NCBI GenBank assembly: GCA_035578905.1
Contig: JAQJVL010000030.1
Coordinates: forward strand, 3,881,346-3,945,345
Reading direction: 5' to 3'
DNA from: Stictocephala bisonia
Taxonomy: Eukaryota > Arthropoda > Insecta > Hemiptera > Membracidae
DNA length: 64,000 bases
Positions 45,483 through 55,264 of the stretch are shown here, in pieces. The translations under genes and the position numbers were made by a program. Under the pieces are notes generated by a model. It saw nothing but the letters and a program-made list of their open reading frames with translations, did not search any database and was not told the origin of the DNA. The number at the start of each line of letters is the position of its first letter. Position 1 is the stretch's first letter.

Positions 45483-47415
45483 ACTTGTGAAAATGCTCTA
45501 ATGACTTCACGACTGCAAGTAGCTCTCTTCTGGTGACGCAATAATTCCTCTCTGCTTTGGATAGCGTTCTGCTGAAGTAAGCTATTACAGCTTCATGGTC
45601 GTCCTGAACTTGGGAGAGAACTGCCCCTATACCCACATCGCTGGCGTCCGTGTCCACAATGAACTTCTCTCCGAACCGTGGGAACCCTAAGATTGGAGCG
45701 CTGCAAAGAGAAGTTTTAAGTGTCTCAAAAGCCTCACTAGCCTCCGGAGTCCACTCAAACTTACGTTGTTCTTCGGTGAGCTTGGTCAGTGGCTTAGCAA
45801 TATCAGCATATCCCTTCACGAAGCGGCGGTAGTAGGTGCACAGTCCAAGAAAACTCCTCACCTCATGTTTGTTACGTGGGACAGGCCACTCCTTCACGGT
45901 GCTAATCTTCTCCGGGTCCACAGACACTCCTTCGGACGACACTACATGTCCAAGATAGTTAACCTTATTCTTGAAAAGATTACATTTTTTTAGGTTTAAC
46001 TTCAGGTTGGAAGAACGAAGCCTCTTAAAAACTTTCTCCAGATTCTGAAGATGGTCGTTAAACGTCTTCCCTAGGACTATGATGTCGTCCAGATACACTA
46101 GACAAGTTTCCCAAGTCAGTCCCCGTAGCACATTTTCCATGAGTCTCTCGAAGGTAGCTGGAGCATTGCAGAGTCCAAAGGGCATCACCGTGAACTGCCA
46201 AAGTCCGTTTCCATTCCCTATGGAAAACGCTGTTTTCTCTTTGTCCTCCGGAGCTATCTCCACCTGCCAGTATCCGCTCTTCAAGTCCAGGGTCGAGAAG
46301 AACTTACAGCCTCCGAGAGCATCCAGAGTGTCGTCAATCCGGGGCAAGGGATAACTGTCTTTCTTCGTAGCATTGTTCAGTAGTCGGTAATCCACGCAGA
46401 ACCTGGAAGTCCCATCCTTCTTCTTTACTAGTACTACCGGCGAAGTCCATGGGCTGCTGGAGGGCTCAATCACTCCATCTTGCTCCATTTCTTTTATTTT
46501 TCGCTCTGCCACTTCTCTCTTCGCCCAAGGTAGTCTCCTAGGTATTTGACGGATTGGTCTAGCGTCTCCAACATCAATTTTATGTTGAACCACAATTGTC
46601 CTACCTTTTGGCCCCGTAGCAGTTTCAAACACATCTTGATACTCTGTTATTAGCCTAGCGACTTGCTTCGTTTGATCCAATGTCATTCCCCTGCATGCAT
46701 CTCTTACAAACTCCGCTATGTCTTCTGGAAGGTTTTTATGGTCTGAAGAGATATTCCTATCAGCTCGTGAAACAGAAGAAACCGAAGAACATTTACCTAG
46801 GAGCCTACCTTGTTTCAATGCAACAGGATGGTCATTCAAATTCATTATACGGACTGGAACTTCCTTAGAAGATTTGAACAGTGTTTTTGCTACAAGTACC
46901 CCACGTCCAAGTTCCTCGTCGTTTATAACTGGTTCCAGCATTAAGTTCTGGCCTTCCGGAATAGTCTTGTCCATTTCTGCTCTGACGATCTTCTGAGTTC
47001 GAGGTGGCAGAGTGGCGTCCTTCAACAAGCGCACCCAAGAAGATAAATTCTTCCTATGCTGAAGAGCAACTTCCTCTCCCCCAATGGTCGTCACTCCTTT
47101 CCTGAGGTCTAACTGTAAGCCAAGTTTCGTCATCACGTCCATGCCGAGTATGACGTCCTCCTCAATGTCAGCTACAAGAGCGCGATGCTCAAGACATGCA
47201 CCCCCGATGCAGAAGGTGGCAACTGTCTCCCCGCGGACGCTGGCAAAGTCCCCAGTCGCAGTCTTCACTGTCCAGGTCGTCGGAGTTATTTTCATTGAGG
47301 AAGGACAAATATCTTCATTCAATATCGTCATCGTTGCACCAGTGTCCAGCAAAAGGCTTCTGGGCTCCCCGTTTACCAATCCGTCTATGTAAAGGCTGTT
47401 GGTCTGACCTGACAA
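45483..47415 (-). CDS. pol: Ty3/gypsy Pol, N-terminal part: protease, RT, RNase H
   Basis: Counted from 47415: the aspartic protease has LLLDTGATMT (DTG at 24-26) and the flap-side ILGMDVM (89-95). RT has VEPSSSPWTSPVVLVKKKDGT-type entry (from 316), STLDLKSGYWQVEI (374-387), MPFGLCNAPATF (411-422) and the catalytic YLDD (441-444). RNase H has DTDAS (588-592) and E631, and is cut by the LINE after residue 645; the last three codons before the stop are LINE tail. The start at 47415 is a TTG, not a convincing initiator. The frame is -1 relative to Gag and open upstream across the Gag stop, so Pol is probably made by -1 frameshifting. Motifs place it in Metaviridae (Ty3/gypsy). Confidence 0.95.
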
Positions 47416-47489
47416 AGATGCTACGATGATGCTCTTAGCTGGGGCCTCAAGTTGCTGGGTTGACAGTTGCCCCTTCCCATCAACCCTTT

Positions 47490-48758
47490 TTAGTTTTCCT
47501 GCCTCTGCCCCCGAGAGGCTTTACTCGGGCATTTACTTCGGGGATGGCCTAACTCTCCACACCCCCAACAGCGAATCTCCTTCTTCCGGTCCCTCAGGGC
47601 ATCAAGCACTTTTCTTACGATGTCTTCTATCTTCATAGGTTCTTCTTCCTCTGCGTAGACTCCTCGCAGACGTGCCTGGCCCCGGACGGATTGCTTTACG
47701 GCCTCAAACTCTAAGGCTTGCGTCAGGGCCTCGTTTAACGTGTTAGGCCGGGCCAACTTTACAGCCTGCTGCGTCTCAGCATCCCGCAGCCCATCGAGGA
47801 ACCTTTCAATGGATAGGCTCTCGTAGACAGCTTCGTCCACTGTAGGATAAGCGCCCCTCACTAATCGTGCGATGTCAGCTTCGAATTCTTGAAGACTCTC
47901 ATTGGACTTCTGGTGACGACTCCTGAGCTGAGATCTGTAGACCAGTTCCATGTGTTTATGTCCGAACCGCATTTCCAACCGTCTAATCAAATCTTCGTAA
48001 TTCTGTCGCTCAGCAGGTGGAACGGTGTGCAGTACGCTCAGAGCTTCTCCACGAAGTGAAAGGCACAACATGGACGCCTTCGCTGATGATGGCCAATTGT
48101 AGACAGCAGCGGCAGTCTCAAACAAAGTAATAAAATCTTCCCAGGACATCTTTCCGTCGAAGGTTGGCAAACTTGCGTTATTTACGGGTGGACACACACT
48201 GGGCCGAGGTTTAAGACTGGGCGGTTGCTGTCCACTTCCTGACATCCCAGGTGGTTCGTTGCAGGTTATTGACTCCTTCCTCCCCTGAACTATTTCTTCT
48301 AAAAACCTAATCCTATCACCTAATTGCTTCGAACTGTCATCTAATTGTTTTTTAAATTCGTTCGAACAGTCATCTAATTGTTTTTTAAATTCGTTCGAAC
48401 AGTCATCTAATTGTTTTTTAAATTCGTCTTCAACTTGGCAAATTTTATAATTAAATTCTGTAGCTAACTCTTCCTTCAAGGTTTTACAATTACTATTTAG
48501 TTTTTCGGTTAAGTCATCTTTCACTTCTTTTAAGTCACTATGTAATTTCTCTGCATTTCTGGTAATCATAGACTTAAGTGAACTAGCTTCAGTTTCAAAA
48601 AGGAATGTTTCTGGATCATCCCCTGCTTCTAGCATTGCCTGCTTAAGTCTACTTACTAAAACTGATTTTGTTCCAGTATGATCTAAGTCCCTTTCTTCTA
48701 ACTCCCGCTTTAAATCAGCCACTTTTAAGTCTACTAACTTAACTCCACTAGATGCCAT
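47490..48758 (-). CDS. gag: Ty3/gypsy Gag with N-terminal SAP domain and CCHC knuckle
   Basis: 422 codons. Residues about 9-44 (DLKVADLKRELEERDL, then TKSVLVSRL) fit a SAP domain, a helix-turn-helix-like DNA/chromatin-binding module not usual in Gag. Residues 60-165 are a charged coiled-coil segment that includes three tandem copies of an 11-residue unit (KKQLDDCSNEF), encoded by a 33-bp repeat at 48335-48430. Residues 200-370 are the retrotransposon Gag capsid region (SWEDFITLFETAA, YEDLIRRLEMRFG). Near the end C397, C400, H405 and C410 form a CX2CX4HX4C zinc knuckle that binds RNA. The frame is intact. It starts 117 bases inside the primer binding site. Gag assembles the particle; the SAP domain could tether it to chromatin (inference). 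Confidence 0.93.
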   Translation of the reverse strand: MASSGVKLVDLKVADLKRELEERDLDHTGTKSVLVSRLKQAMLEAGDDPETFLFETEASSLKSMITRNAEKLHSDLKEVKDDLTEKLNSNCKTLKEELATEFNYKICQVEDEFKKQLDDCSNEFKKQLDDCSNEFKKQLDDSSKQLGDRIRFLEEIVQGRKESITCNEPPGMSGSGQQPPSLKPRPSVCPPVNNASLPTFDGKMSWEDFITLFETAAAVYNWPSSAKASMLCLSLRGEALSVLHTVPPAERQNYEDLIRRLEMRFGHKHMELVYRSQLRSRHQKSNESLQEFEADIARLVRGAYPTVDEAVYESLSIERFLDGLRDAETQQAVKLARPNTLNEALTQALEFEAVKQSVRGQARLRGVYAEEEEPMKIEDIVRKVLDALRDRKKEIRCWGCGELGHPRSKCPSKASRGQRQEN

Positions 48759-48874
48759 CGTTCTTTTGCAAAACTACGTCTGAACAATATAGAATTACAG
48801 TAAATGAATTCAATAAACAGCTTAACAATAACTTTCAATAGATAAAAATATTAAACGTGTTGCTCAACAAATCT

Positions 48875-48892
48875 ATCCCACTTCTGACACCA
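48875..48892 (-). other. primer binding site, tRNA-Leu
   Basis: The minus strand reads TGGTGTCAGAAGTGGGAT, one base from the end of the 5' LTR. It is complementary to the 3' end of eukaryotic tRNA-Leu (...ATCCCACTTCTGACA plus CCA) over all 18 bases, as recalled from known tRNA-Leu sequences. Confidence 0.85.
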
Positions 48893-49484
48893 GTGTGACG
48901 TTTTTTTTATACGTCCTAATTTATAAATAATTAATCGCTATGTGGGTTTTACAAATAAGCAACACGATGTACTAAACAATTACTAAATTTATTAAATCTA
49001 TAAAATCAACTTATTACAATTAAATGGATTATTTCCTTAACTTTAAAACTATTGTGAAAAGTATAATTTACTATTAGGCCTAACTGTTACAATTAAACTA
49101 ATCTATAATTACAATCTTCGATGGCATCAATAATTACAACTACTAATTGCAAAGTGACTTTACTAAATTCCTTTCTTTTAATTACAATTCCTAGCTCTAT
49201 AAAGTGGCTTTCCTAGATTCTCTACTATTATTTACAATTACTAACTATAAAGTGACTCTACTAGATTCCCTACTACCTACAGTCCAATGCTAACAGTTCA
49301 CTCACAGTTTCTTCAGTGTCCCTTCAGAAGTCGTCCACAAGTACCGCACTGCTCCTTCGTTGATCCCCACAACGAACCACTCACCGGTAACTTCTCCGTA
49401 GACCACTTCACTATACTCGGACACTTCACTCGCACTGTAGAACTCGCTCACTGTCGCTGCAAACACCCGGGCTGTAGACTCACT

Positions 49485-49530
49485 GACTGACTGACTGACT
49501 GACTAGCGCTGGTATCCGGGCCGTATATAT
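49485..49530 (-). promoter_or_regulatory. LTR core promoter: TATA box and initiator run
   Basis: On the minus strand, GATATATAC (TATATA at about 49530-49524) is followed by tandem TCAGTC hexamers (49502-49485). TCAGTY is the arthropod initiator consensus. The first one places its A at 49500, about 30 bases from the TATA box, which is the canonical distance. The initiator hexamers arise from a (GACT)n microsatellite. The same layout is present in the other two LTRs. Confidence 0.7.
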
Positions 49531-49550
49531 CACCTGCAGGTCTCCATCTA

Positions 49551-49563
49551 GAAGCTTCTTGAA
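49551..49563 (-). promoter_or_regulatory. heat-shock element, proximal
   Basis: GAAgcTTCttGAA, three perfect alternating nGAAn units with two-base spacing, plus an imperfect fourth (aTCta) on the 49546 side. It lies about 21 bp upstream of the LTR TATA box in the direction of transcription. Confidence 0.75.
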
Positions 49564-49609
49564 TTCCCCTGCGTCCGAAGTTCCATGACAGAGCTGGCTC
49601 GTCAACCCA

Positions 49610-49622
49610 GAAGATTCTAGAA
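49610..49622 (-). promoter_or_regulatory. heat-shock element, distal
   Basis: GAAgaTTCtaGAA, three perfect units, about 80 bp upstream of the TATA box. Between the two elements a GAAgTTC with wrong spacing occurs. Both are conserved in all three LTR copies. Confidence 0.75.
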
Positions 49623-49763
49623 GTCTATTGAAGAGGTAAAGGGGCGTTCATGCGTAAGCCATTGTGCCCCAAAGGTTGTAAACAAGCAGGGCAGGTGGTC
49701 AGCGACCCATCCATTACTTCCGCATCACCGGTTCCCAGGATGGAGACCACTCTGAATGTCACA

Positions 49764-51712
49764 ATACCGTCTTTCTTGTCATTACTCTCCAATAAGAAAG
49801 AATGTCCTTAAAAAGCTAAGGATGAGGATAGGATAGTAGTCTACTCTCCTATTGGTTGGCACTTCTGCTCAGCGGATCCAAATCTAGGGAGTTCCATATA
49901 AATTTGCAACGCTTTAAAATGTTTCCCTCCAATTGTTTGATTATTAAGTTAAAAATTCCACCGGTATAGAGCAACAAAAAAGGCCAAATAACACTGTAGG
50001 AAAATCTTCGTTGTACACCAAGAATATTCTAGTTCTTGCTGTCGACGCAGAAATAATGTTTACTCGAGTTTGAACGTTGTTTGCTAAGAAACTAAGAGGC
50101 CTCTGAACAACCCAATCACACCATCGTTTTCCTCGTTTAACTGTACGCTATAGCTTGTGTAATTGTTATCCTAGTTGAAACAAAAAGTAGCGGAATTTAA
50201 CTAGTTTTCACCGTTGCCCTTCCATTGTGTTTAAAAGTCTTACAAATATCACACTATTTTAATTAATTTAAAATTTTTTAGCCCAGATAATCAACATTTT
50301 ATTTAGTAACATGCAGTGTAAATTCTCAAAATAAGCCTTTCAATTGTTGTGTAAAATATATTGAAGTTTGCAGCTCTAATTTTACAGAAAATTTATCTTG
50401 GTTAAAAAAATCACAATTTTGAGAATGTCACAATTCAATAAAATTGTTCTAACATGTATTTAAGAGTGGAGTTGGGGATGAATTATCCTCATCCATAATT
50501 CCTCAAAAAACTCTTAAACCTTTCCTCTTCAAAATGGTGGCCAACATACTTTTCTTGAATGTTCTACCCTTAATTTACTACAATATTTGACAAAATATCA
50601 TTATATTTTATTTTGACATTCCAAACTTAAATTAATTCATTTTTCTGAAGTCACGCATTTAAAGAACATATGCATATCTTAGGCGTAAACTATAAACTAA
50701 TAACAAAAATAAAAAACAAAATTGACAATACACACAGATATTAAGCCTCCCTTTAATACAACACAGGGCTGTTATTACTGTACTTATGAACTTGGAGATT
50801 TAAACTCAGTCTTAATTTAAGAACTCATCAACTGTGTACAGTTCTTTTTCTATTGAAACCCTATTTAGTAAGATGAAGATTTTATCTTTCTATTCTTTCA
50901 GTTCAACAGGCAATTTATTAAATAAAAGGATTCCCCCATACGATAGTATCTCAGCAAGAGTAAGGCGATGCTTCGGAGTGCGGAAGTTACCACCATGCCT
51001 AGTTGGAAACCTGTAAGTCCCATCAACAAAAAAGAACAAAAAAAATCATGAAGATTTTTCAAAATCATCAAAATCGCTCTATCATATAGAGCGGAATATT
51101 CCCCTGTATGAAGTTAATTCGGAAGTCCCAAAAAAGTTCGGATGGCTAACTTTTGTTCGGTAAATACTTGGTAATCAAGTGAAGATCGTCTCCACACCTC
51201 GATCACATAAGACATCGCTGAAGCGGAACATTCATGGTAAACAATTTCCAACGCCTCAGGATTCAGAATAGAGTATAATGTACAAAGGACAACAAATGTT
51301 CGACTTAATGATGCAGAGTTCTGAAATGTGAAAGAACTAGGAAAACCCACTGATCACTTTCAATCCAAAAAACTTTATTGAGGAGCCAATAACTCGTTCG
51401 GTCCAAATTTGTCTAGTGAAACTGATTGAGGGTTTTTATCATGAGGTAAACACTGTAAACAGAGAGTTTTGCCAAGATTAAGTATTATTCCTACTTATCC
51501 AGTTTTGTAATTCAAGAACATACACCGAAACCATAGTTTGCAAACTATCATCAGGATCACCAAATAACAGCGTGATGTAATCTACATACATTATTTTCTT
51601 TGCTTTGGGAAGACTAGTGAAAACATTTTGGAGAAAAAGAACAGGCCCTAAAATACTTCCTTGGGGGATAACAAACTTCGTTCCCAGCAGATCTGATTGA
51701 ATCCCTGACTTT
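49764..51712. repeat. 1.9-kb duplicated flank, copy 2
   Basis: Partner of 38807-40737. After 51712 the sequence continues into DNA not shared with copy 1, so this side is the more likely native context of the flank. Confidence 0.9.
50815..51712 (-). pseudogene. decayed LINE RT inside the duplicated flank, copy 2
   Basis: Same LINE remnant as at 39850-40737: IPQGSILGPVLFL near 51690-51650, then a C-terminal TRHGG...PKHRLTLAE...GG block near 51000-50930. Indels and stops break it, including a small aaaaaa insertion near 51035 that is absent from copy 1. Confidence 0.75.
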
Positions 51713-52005
51713 TCCTCACAGCGTTGCCTATTTGAGAGCTATGATTTAAACCAAGCCAAGAGACACCCCTTACACTTGTATTATATCATATCAGATCACT
51801 CCATCATCTACCCAGGTTCAGTTCTGACTTGTCTCATTTCATTTGCTGTAAAACTATTTGGTCAATGTTGTCAGTTGTTGTAGTAATATAAACTGACACA
51901 AGTTGATACTTTGTAACCTACGTCATTACAAATTGAACGTAAAACAAATTTACAATTTTATGACGATAATTAACCGACTTAACCAAAAAAAGTTTTAACT
52001 AATGA
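51713..52005. other. no gene seen
   Basis: Transition from the duplicated flank to local sequence. It may include a few more decayed LINE codons. AT-rich towards 52000. Confidence 0.4.
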
Positions 52006-52009
52006 TGAA

Positions 52010-52500
52010 GGTTGTGTCCGCTCTGTTTCCCCCAACAGCCCGCGCAGACCGCAAATTTACACACCTCCTACACCATTAGCGTTCATGCAGTTTTATTTAT
52101 CCACTTCATTTCGTCACCAATAAACATTTAATGACATCATTATCAGGTGGTTAACGCTCCCCGCCGTTGCGATAACCCGACCGACCTGTTTCTCGCATCT
52201 ACACAATCATAAATCTCCCGAATTAGGCAGTATTTTTGTCTGGAATACAGGCAGGTCGCAATAATTCTGTTCCCGGACTGTCCAGTTGGTTTACAACAGC
52301 ACCTCGGAGACCGATGGCCCGTTCAGGCCCTGCGGGGCATCTCCACTCCGGAAGTCGTTCGTTTGGGGATTCTTTTGTTACGTAAAAGGTTGTAATCTCC
52401 GTCGTAAAAAATGGTTTGAATTATTTTACGACCTTTGCTGTATAACTGCTTGTAGGCCGATTTATAAACAAACATCTTCACGTTAGAATTTAAGTTAACA
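52010..52500. promoter_or_regulatory. GC-richer islet, candidate conserved noncoding element
   Basis: A 490-bp block of high-complexity sequence with gttttatttatccacttcat, ccaataaacatttaatgaca, acaatcataaatctcccg and gccgatttataaacaaac. It has several TAAT, TTTAT(G/T) and forkhead-like (ataaaca, gtttat) motifs. No coding frame beyond 66 codons. It has the look of an enhancer near a developmental gene, but this is inference. Confidence 0.3.
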
Positions 52501-52617
52501 ACTAACGCTTCTATTTTTTCCTGTTTACAGAGATAAAAAATTAAGTCACACGTTTTGCAAAAAATATATCGCTAATATTATTAGTGAATAGTGTTTATTA
52601 CTAACAAATATATAGCT

Positions 52618-53095
52618 CGGCACTAATGGTGCAGTGCTGTAACCCAGCTACTTGGAGATATACAGTTGTGGAGATTGTAGATGATAGACTACATACTCGG
52701 CCCTCTTTAACTTAGAGAACATCTTCTTAATGGTTGCCATCTACGTGGACACTATTGTCCATATTGACCGGTAGTCAGTGTCCGGATGCTGTATCAGGCT
52801 TGTCTATTACCACGTGGTTCGGATTCCACGTAAATCTTTGGTCTCTCAGTGGTACCGGTTCATTTACACTAACAATCGTAGAGTCTACGACCCTGTATAA
52901 CCAGTTAAATCAAATCTGCTGGTTCGTTTACTCTACCGATCGTTAACTCTGCTTAGTTGACCTGGTTATTGGGTTAACCAGACTAGATAAATGGCTCCTT
53001 TTAAGGAACAGTCTGCCTTAGTAACAAAGACTACACTCGTTCGCCGCCATATTCGTCCATGTTTCTAAACTCGGTGTCTTGGTAATTAATAATAA
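52618..53095 (+). repeat. SINE family B, copy 4, with extended tail
   Basis: The head cggcactaatggtgcagtgc at 52618 retains the A-box-like TGGTGCAGTGC. Landmarks ccagctacttgg, gttgtggagattgt and gtggttcggattccacg follow. The tail (actacactcgttcgccgcca, near 53030) is a diverged form of the A-type tail. This is the most complete family B copy. Confidence 0.78.
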
Positions 53096-53099
53096 TGAA

Positions 53100-54545
53100 C
53101 ATATGAGTTCGTGCTTTGCCAAGAGTAATTCTACTAACTGTGCATGTTGGGTAGTGTTAGCAATGTCAACATAAGTAAACATAAAATTAAAAAGGAAGAT
53201 TTAATTTTAGGCGACAATTTCCTTCAAACTAAGCCGATTCCAGCTTTACAATACCCCTTATGAAAAGGTTTGTCCCATATCCCCTCATTTCAGTTTTTAT
53301 GAAACCTATTTTGTTAATGTTCTAGCATTCTACTATGACCCTTTTCATAGACAGTTTTCAACAGCTGATCACTGTCAACATGTTGACTTAGATTTGAACC
53401 AAGTTCCATTTAAATGTAACCAAGTAAACTATCAATTAGTTATCAAACTTATTTTACATATTGTATATCCATTATTGGTATGTTTCACAAACAATACAAC
53501 AATTTTGTTTTACGTTCATCACTAGAAAATAAATCAAATTACAGAATATGTAGTGTCTTGAATCCTTATCGTTACTTATAATAACAAATTTGGTAACAAT
53601 TTCATCAATATACCTACCAGAGTTCACCAATCAGCTATACCAGAGTTGTATTAAAATCAATTAAATAAACTAATAATAGAAAAAAATTAGGACATATTAT
53701 ACAACCTTAAAATTAAAAACATCGCTAATTCATAAAATGAATAGTTTTGATACTTTATATAAAATTGAGATGTTTTAATCAGTTGAGGATCGATCATAGA
53801 TAGTTTTAGACTGTACTAAATAAATATATAAAACATGATAACAAAATTCCACATTTGAAAAGCAACGAATCAAATAACTTACAACAAAACAAACTTAAAA
53901 AAAAATTGATAGTATAAAATCTCACCACAAACCGTTAACCAATACATCGACAAACAAAAATATAAATTATTTTTTGCCAAGACTAGGAAAATTAACAATT
54001 CTTGAATTGTTCATGAGTTGGGTGTAAAAAATTATTCACAATTTAATCATCCGATCAGTATTTAACAAAGACACTCTGTTTAAACTCTGAAGTAAACTCT
54101 GTCCCCTGACCCACCCACCCCACACGTGCCCCACCTACGTCATAAATCTGCTGGAGTACCCGGCGTATACATTCTCCAGATGTCGCCACTCCTATTTGCA
54201 CCACAGTCAGATACACCTAGATAACGTCCGCTATTAATTATATCACTTTTTGTTTGCAATACATACAAGGCCTGAATGGACGCCCCAGGAGGGGGTCGGG
54301 GCTCCTAGGGCGCGAGCCCCGACTGACTTATGGGTTAGGGCTTTGTCCACTGTCTTCCTTCCCCCGGGCTCTTCGGACCATCTCTAGACTAAAGAGTGTG
54401 AGATCAGTGTTTTTGATATGATTAAGTGTTTTTTGTACAATCCCAAAAGTGTGGCCGTCCCCAAGGAGTTGCTGGAAGTTAATAATTACAATGAAGCTGT
54501 ACCACAGAGAAGAAAGATACATAGGTCGCATTCGAAAGTGCGCTG
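53100..54545. other. AT-rich; GC-richer patch at 54280-54390
   Basis: No gene was recognised. 54280-54390 (gacgccccaggagggggtcg and onward) is GC-rich and contains an inverted ggggctc...gagcccc pair. Confidence 0.45.
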
Positions 54546-54554
54546 AATGTGTGT

Positions 54555-54670
54555 CGAGTAGTTAGTTCTCCAATTTGCCATGCAATGGCAGCACCTTGTC
54601 AGTCTTTCCTTTATTCCTCCCAACCCCATAAGGAAGCGACCTCTGTATCTTTCTTCTCTGTGGTTATACT
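54555..54670. repeat. dispersed repeat (ccttgtcag...aagcgacctctgt), copy 3
   Basis: caccttgtcagtctttcctt followed by aaggaagcgacctctgtatc parallels 36740-36866. The unit is about 115 bp. The family is unknown. Confidence 0.5.
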
Positions 54671-54749
54671 GTGACTAATGAAACAACGTGTCCGACGGAG
54701 TTGTAACGCTTCCACAATTTTCTAACACAAACTTTGCACTTCAATTCTT

Positions 54750-55262
54750 CGTTAAAGAAATATGTGTGTGTATGGGTGGGTGGGTCGGTAACACTGCACG
54801 TGTATGGGTAGGTGGGTAAGACAATACCACTGTTCGTGTATTGGTGGGCGGGTGGGTCGATACCAATGCACGTGTATGGGAGAGCGGGTAAAACAATACC
54901 ACTGTTCGTGTATTGGTGGGTGGGTGGGTCGATAACACTGCACGTGTATGGGTAGGCGGGTAAGACAATACCACTGTTCGTGTATTGGTGGGTGGGTGGG
55001 TCGATACCACTGCACGTGTATGGGAGAGCGGGTAAGACAATACCACTGTTCGTGTATGGGAGTGCGGGTGGCTCGATACCACTGCACGTATACGGGAGAG
55101 CGGGTAAGACAATACCACTGTTCGTGTATTGGTGGGTGGGTGGGTCGATAACACTGCACGTGTATGGGTAGGCGGGTAAGATAATACCATACACCATACC
55201 ATACGTACAGTGGTATTGACCCACCTGCCCACCCATACATGTACAGTGGTATTGACCCACAC
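54750..55262. repeat. 36-bp minisatellite with 72-bp higher-order unit
   Basis: The phrase tgttcgtgta recurs at 54831, 54903, 54975, 55047 and 55119, exactly 72 bp apart. Between these is a sister unit carrying actgcacgtg. Both units share gggtgggt/gcgggtaag and are 36 bp. Because 36 is divisible by three and no stop is present, all three minus-strand frames and some plus-strand frames stay open across the array. The right edge switches strand (55205-55250 reads the unit inverted), giving a short inverted junction near 55195. Confidence 0.95.
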
Positions 55263-55264
55263 CA

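Larger units (their letters stand above)
40847..49763 (-). mobile_element. Ty3/gypsy LTR retrotransposon, nearly complete, with nested LINE
   Basis: Order on the minus strand: 5' LTR 49763-48894, one base, primer binding site 48892-48875, Gag 48758-47490, protease/RT/RNase H 47415 to about 45483, nested LINE, rest of RNase H and integrase to 41727, polypurine tract 41728-41716, 3' LTR 41715-40847. LTRs are 870 and 869 bp and nearly identical, so insertion was recent. Without the LINE the element is about 6.75 kb. No envelope-like frame was seen between integrase and the 3' LTR. Pol is in the -1 frame relative to Gag. Apart from the LINE insertion all frames are intact. Confidence 0.95.
48894..49763 (-). 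mobile_element. 5' LTR (LTR3)
   Basis: 870 bp, TGTGAC...GTCACA. Followed on its outer side by ATAC (49764-49767), the same 4 bases that flank the solo LTR, and by the same 1.9-kb sequence. Confidence 0.95.
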
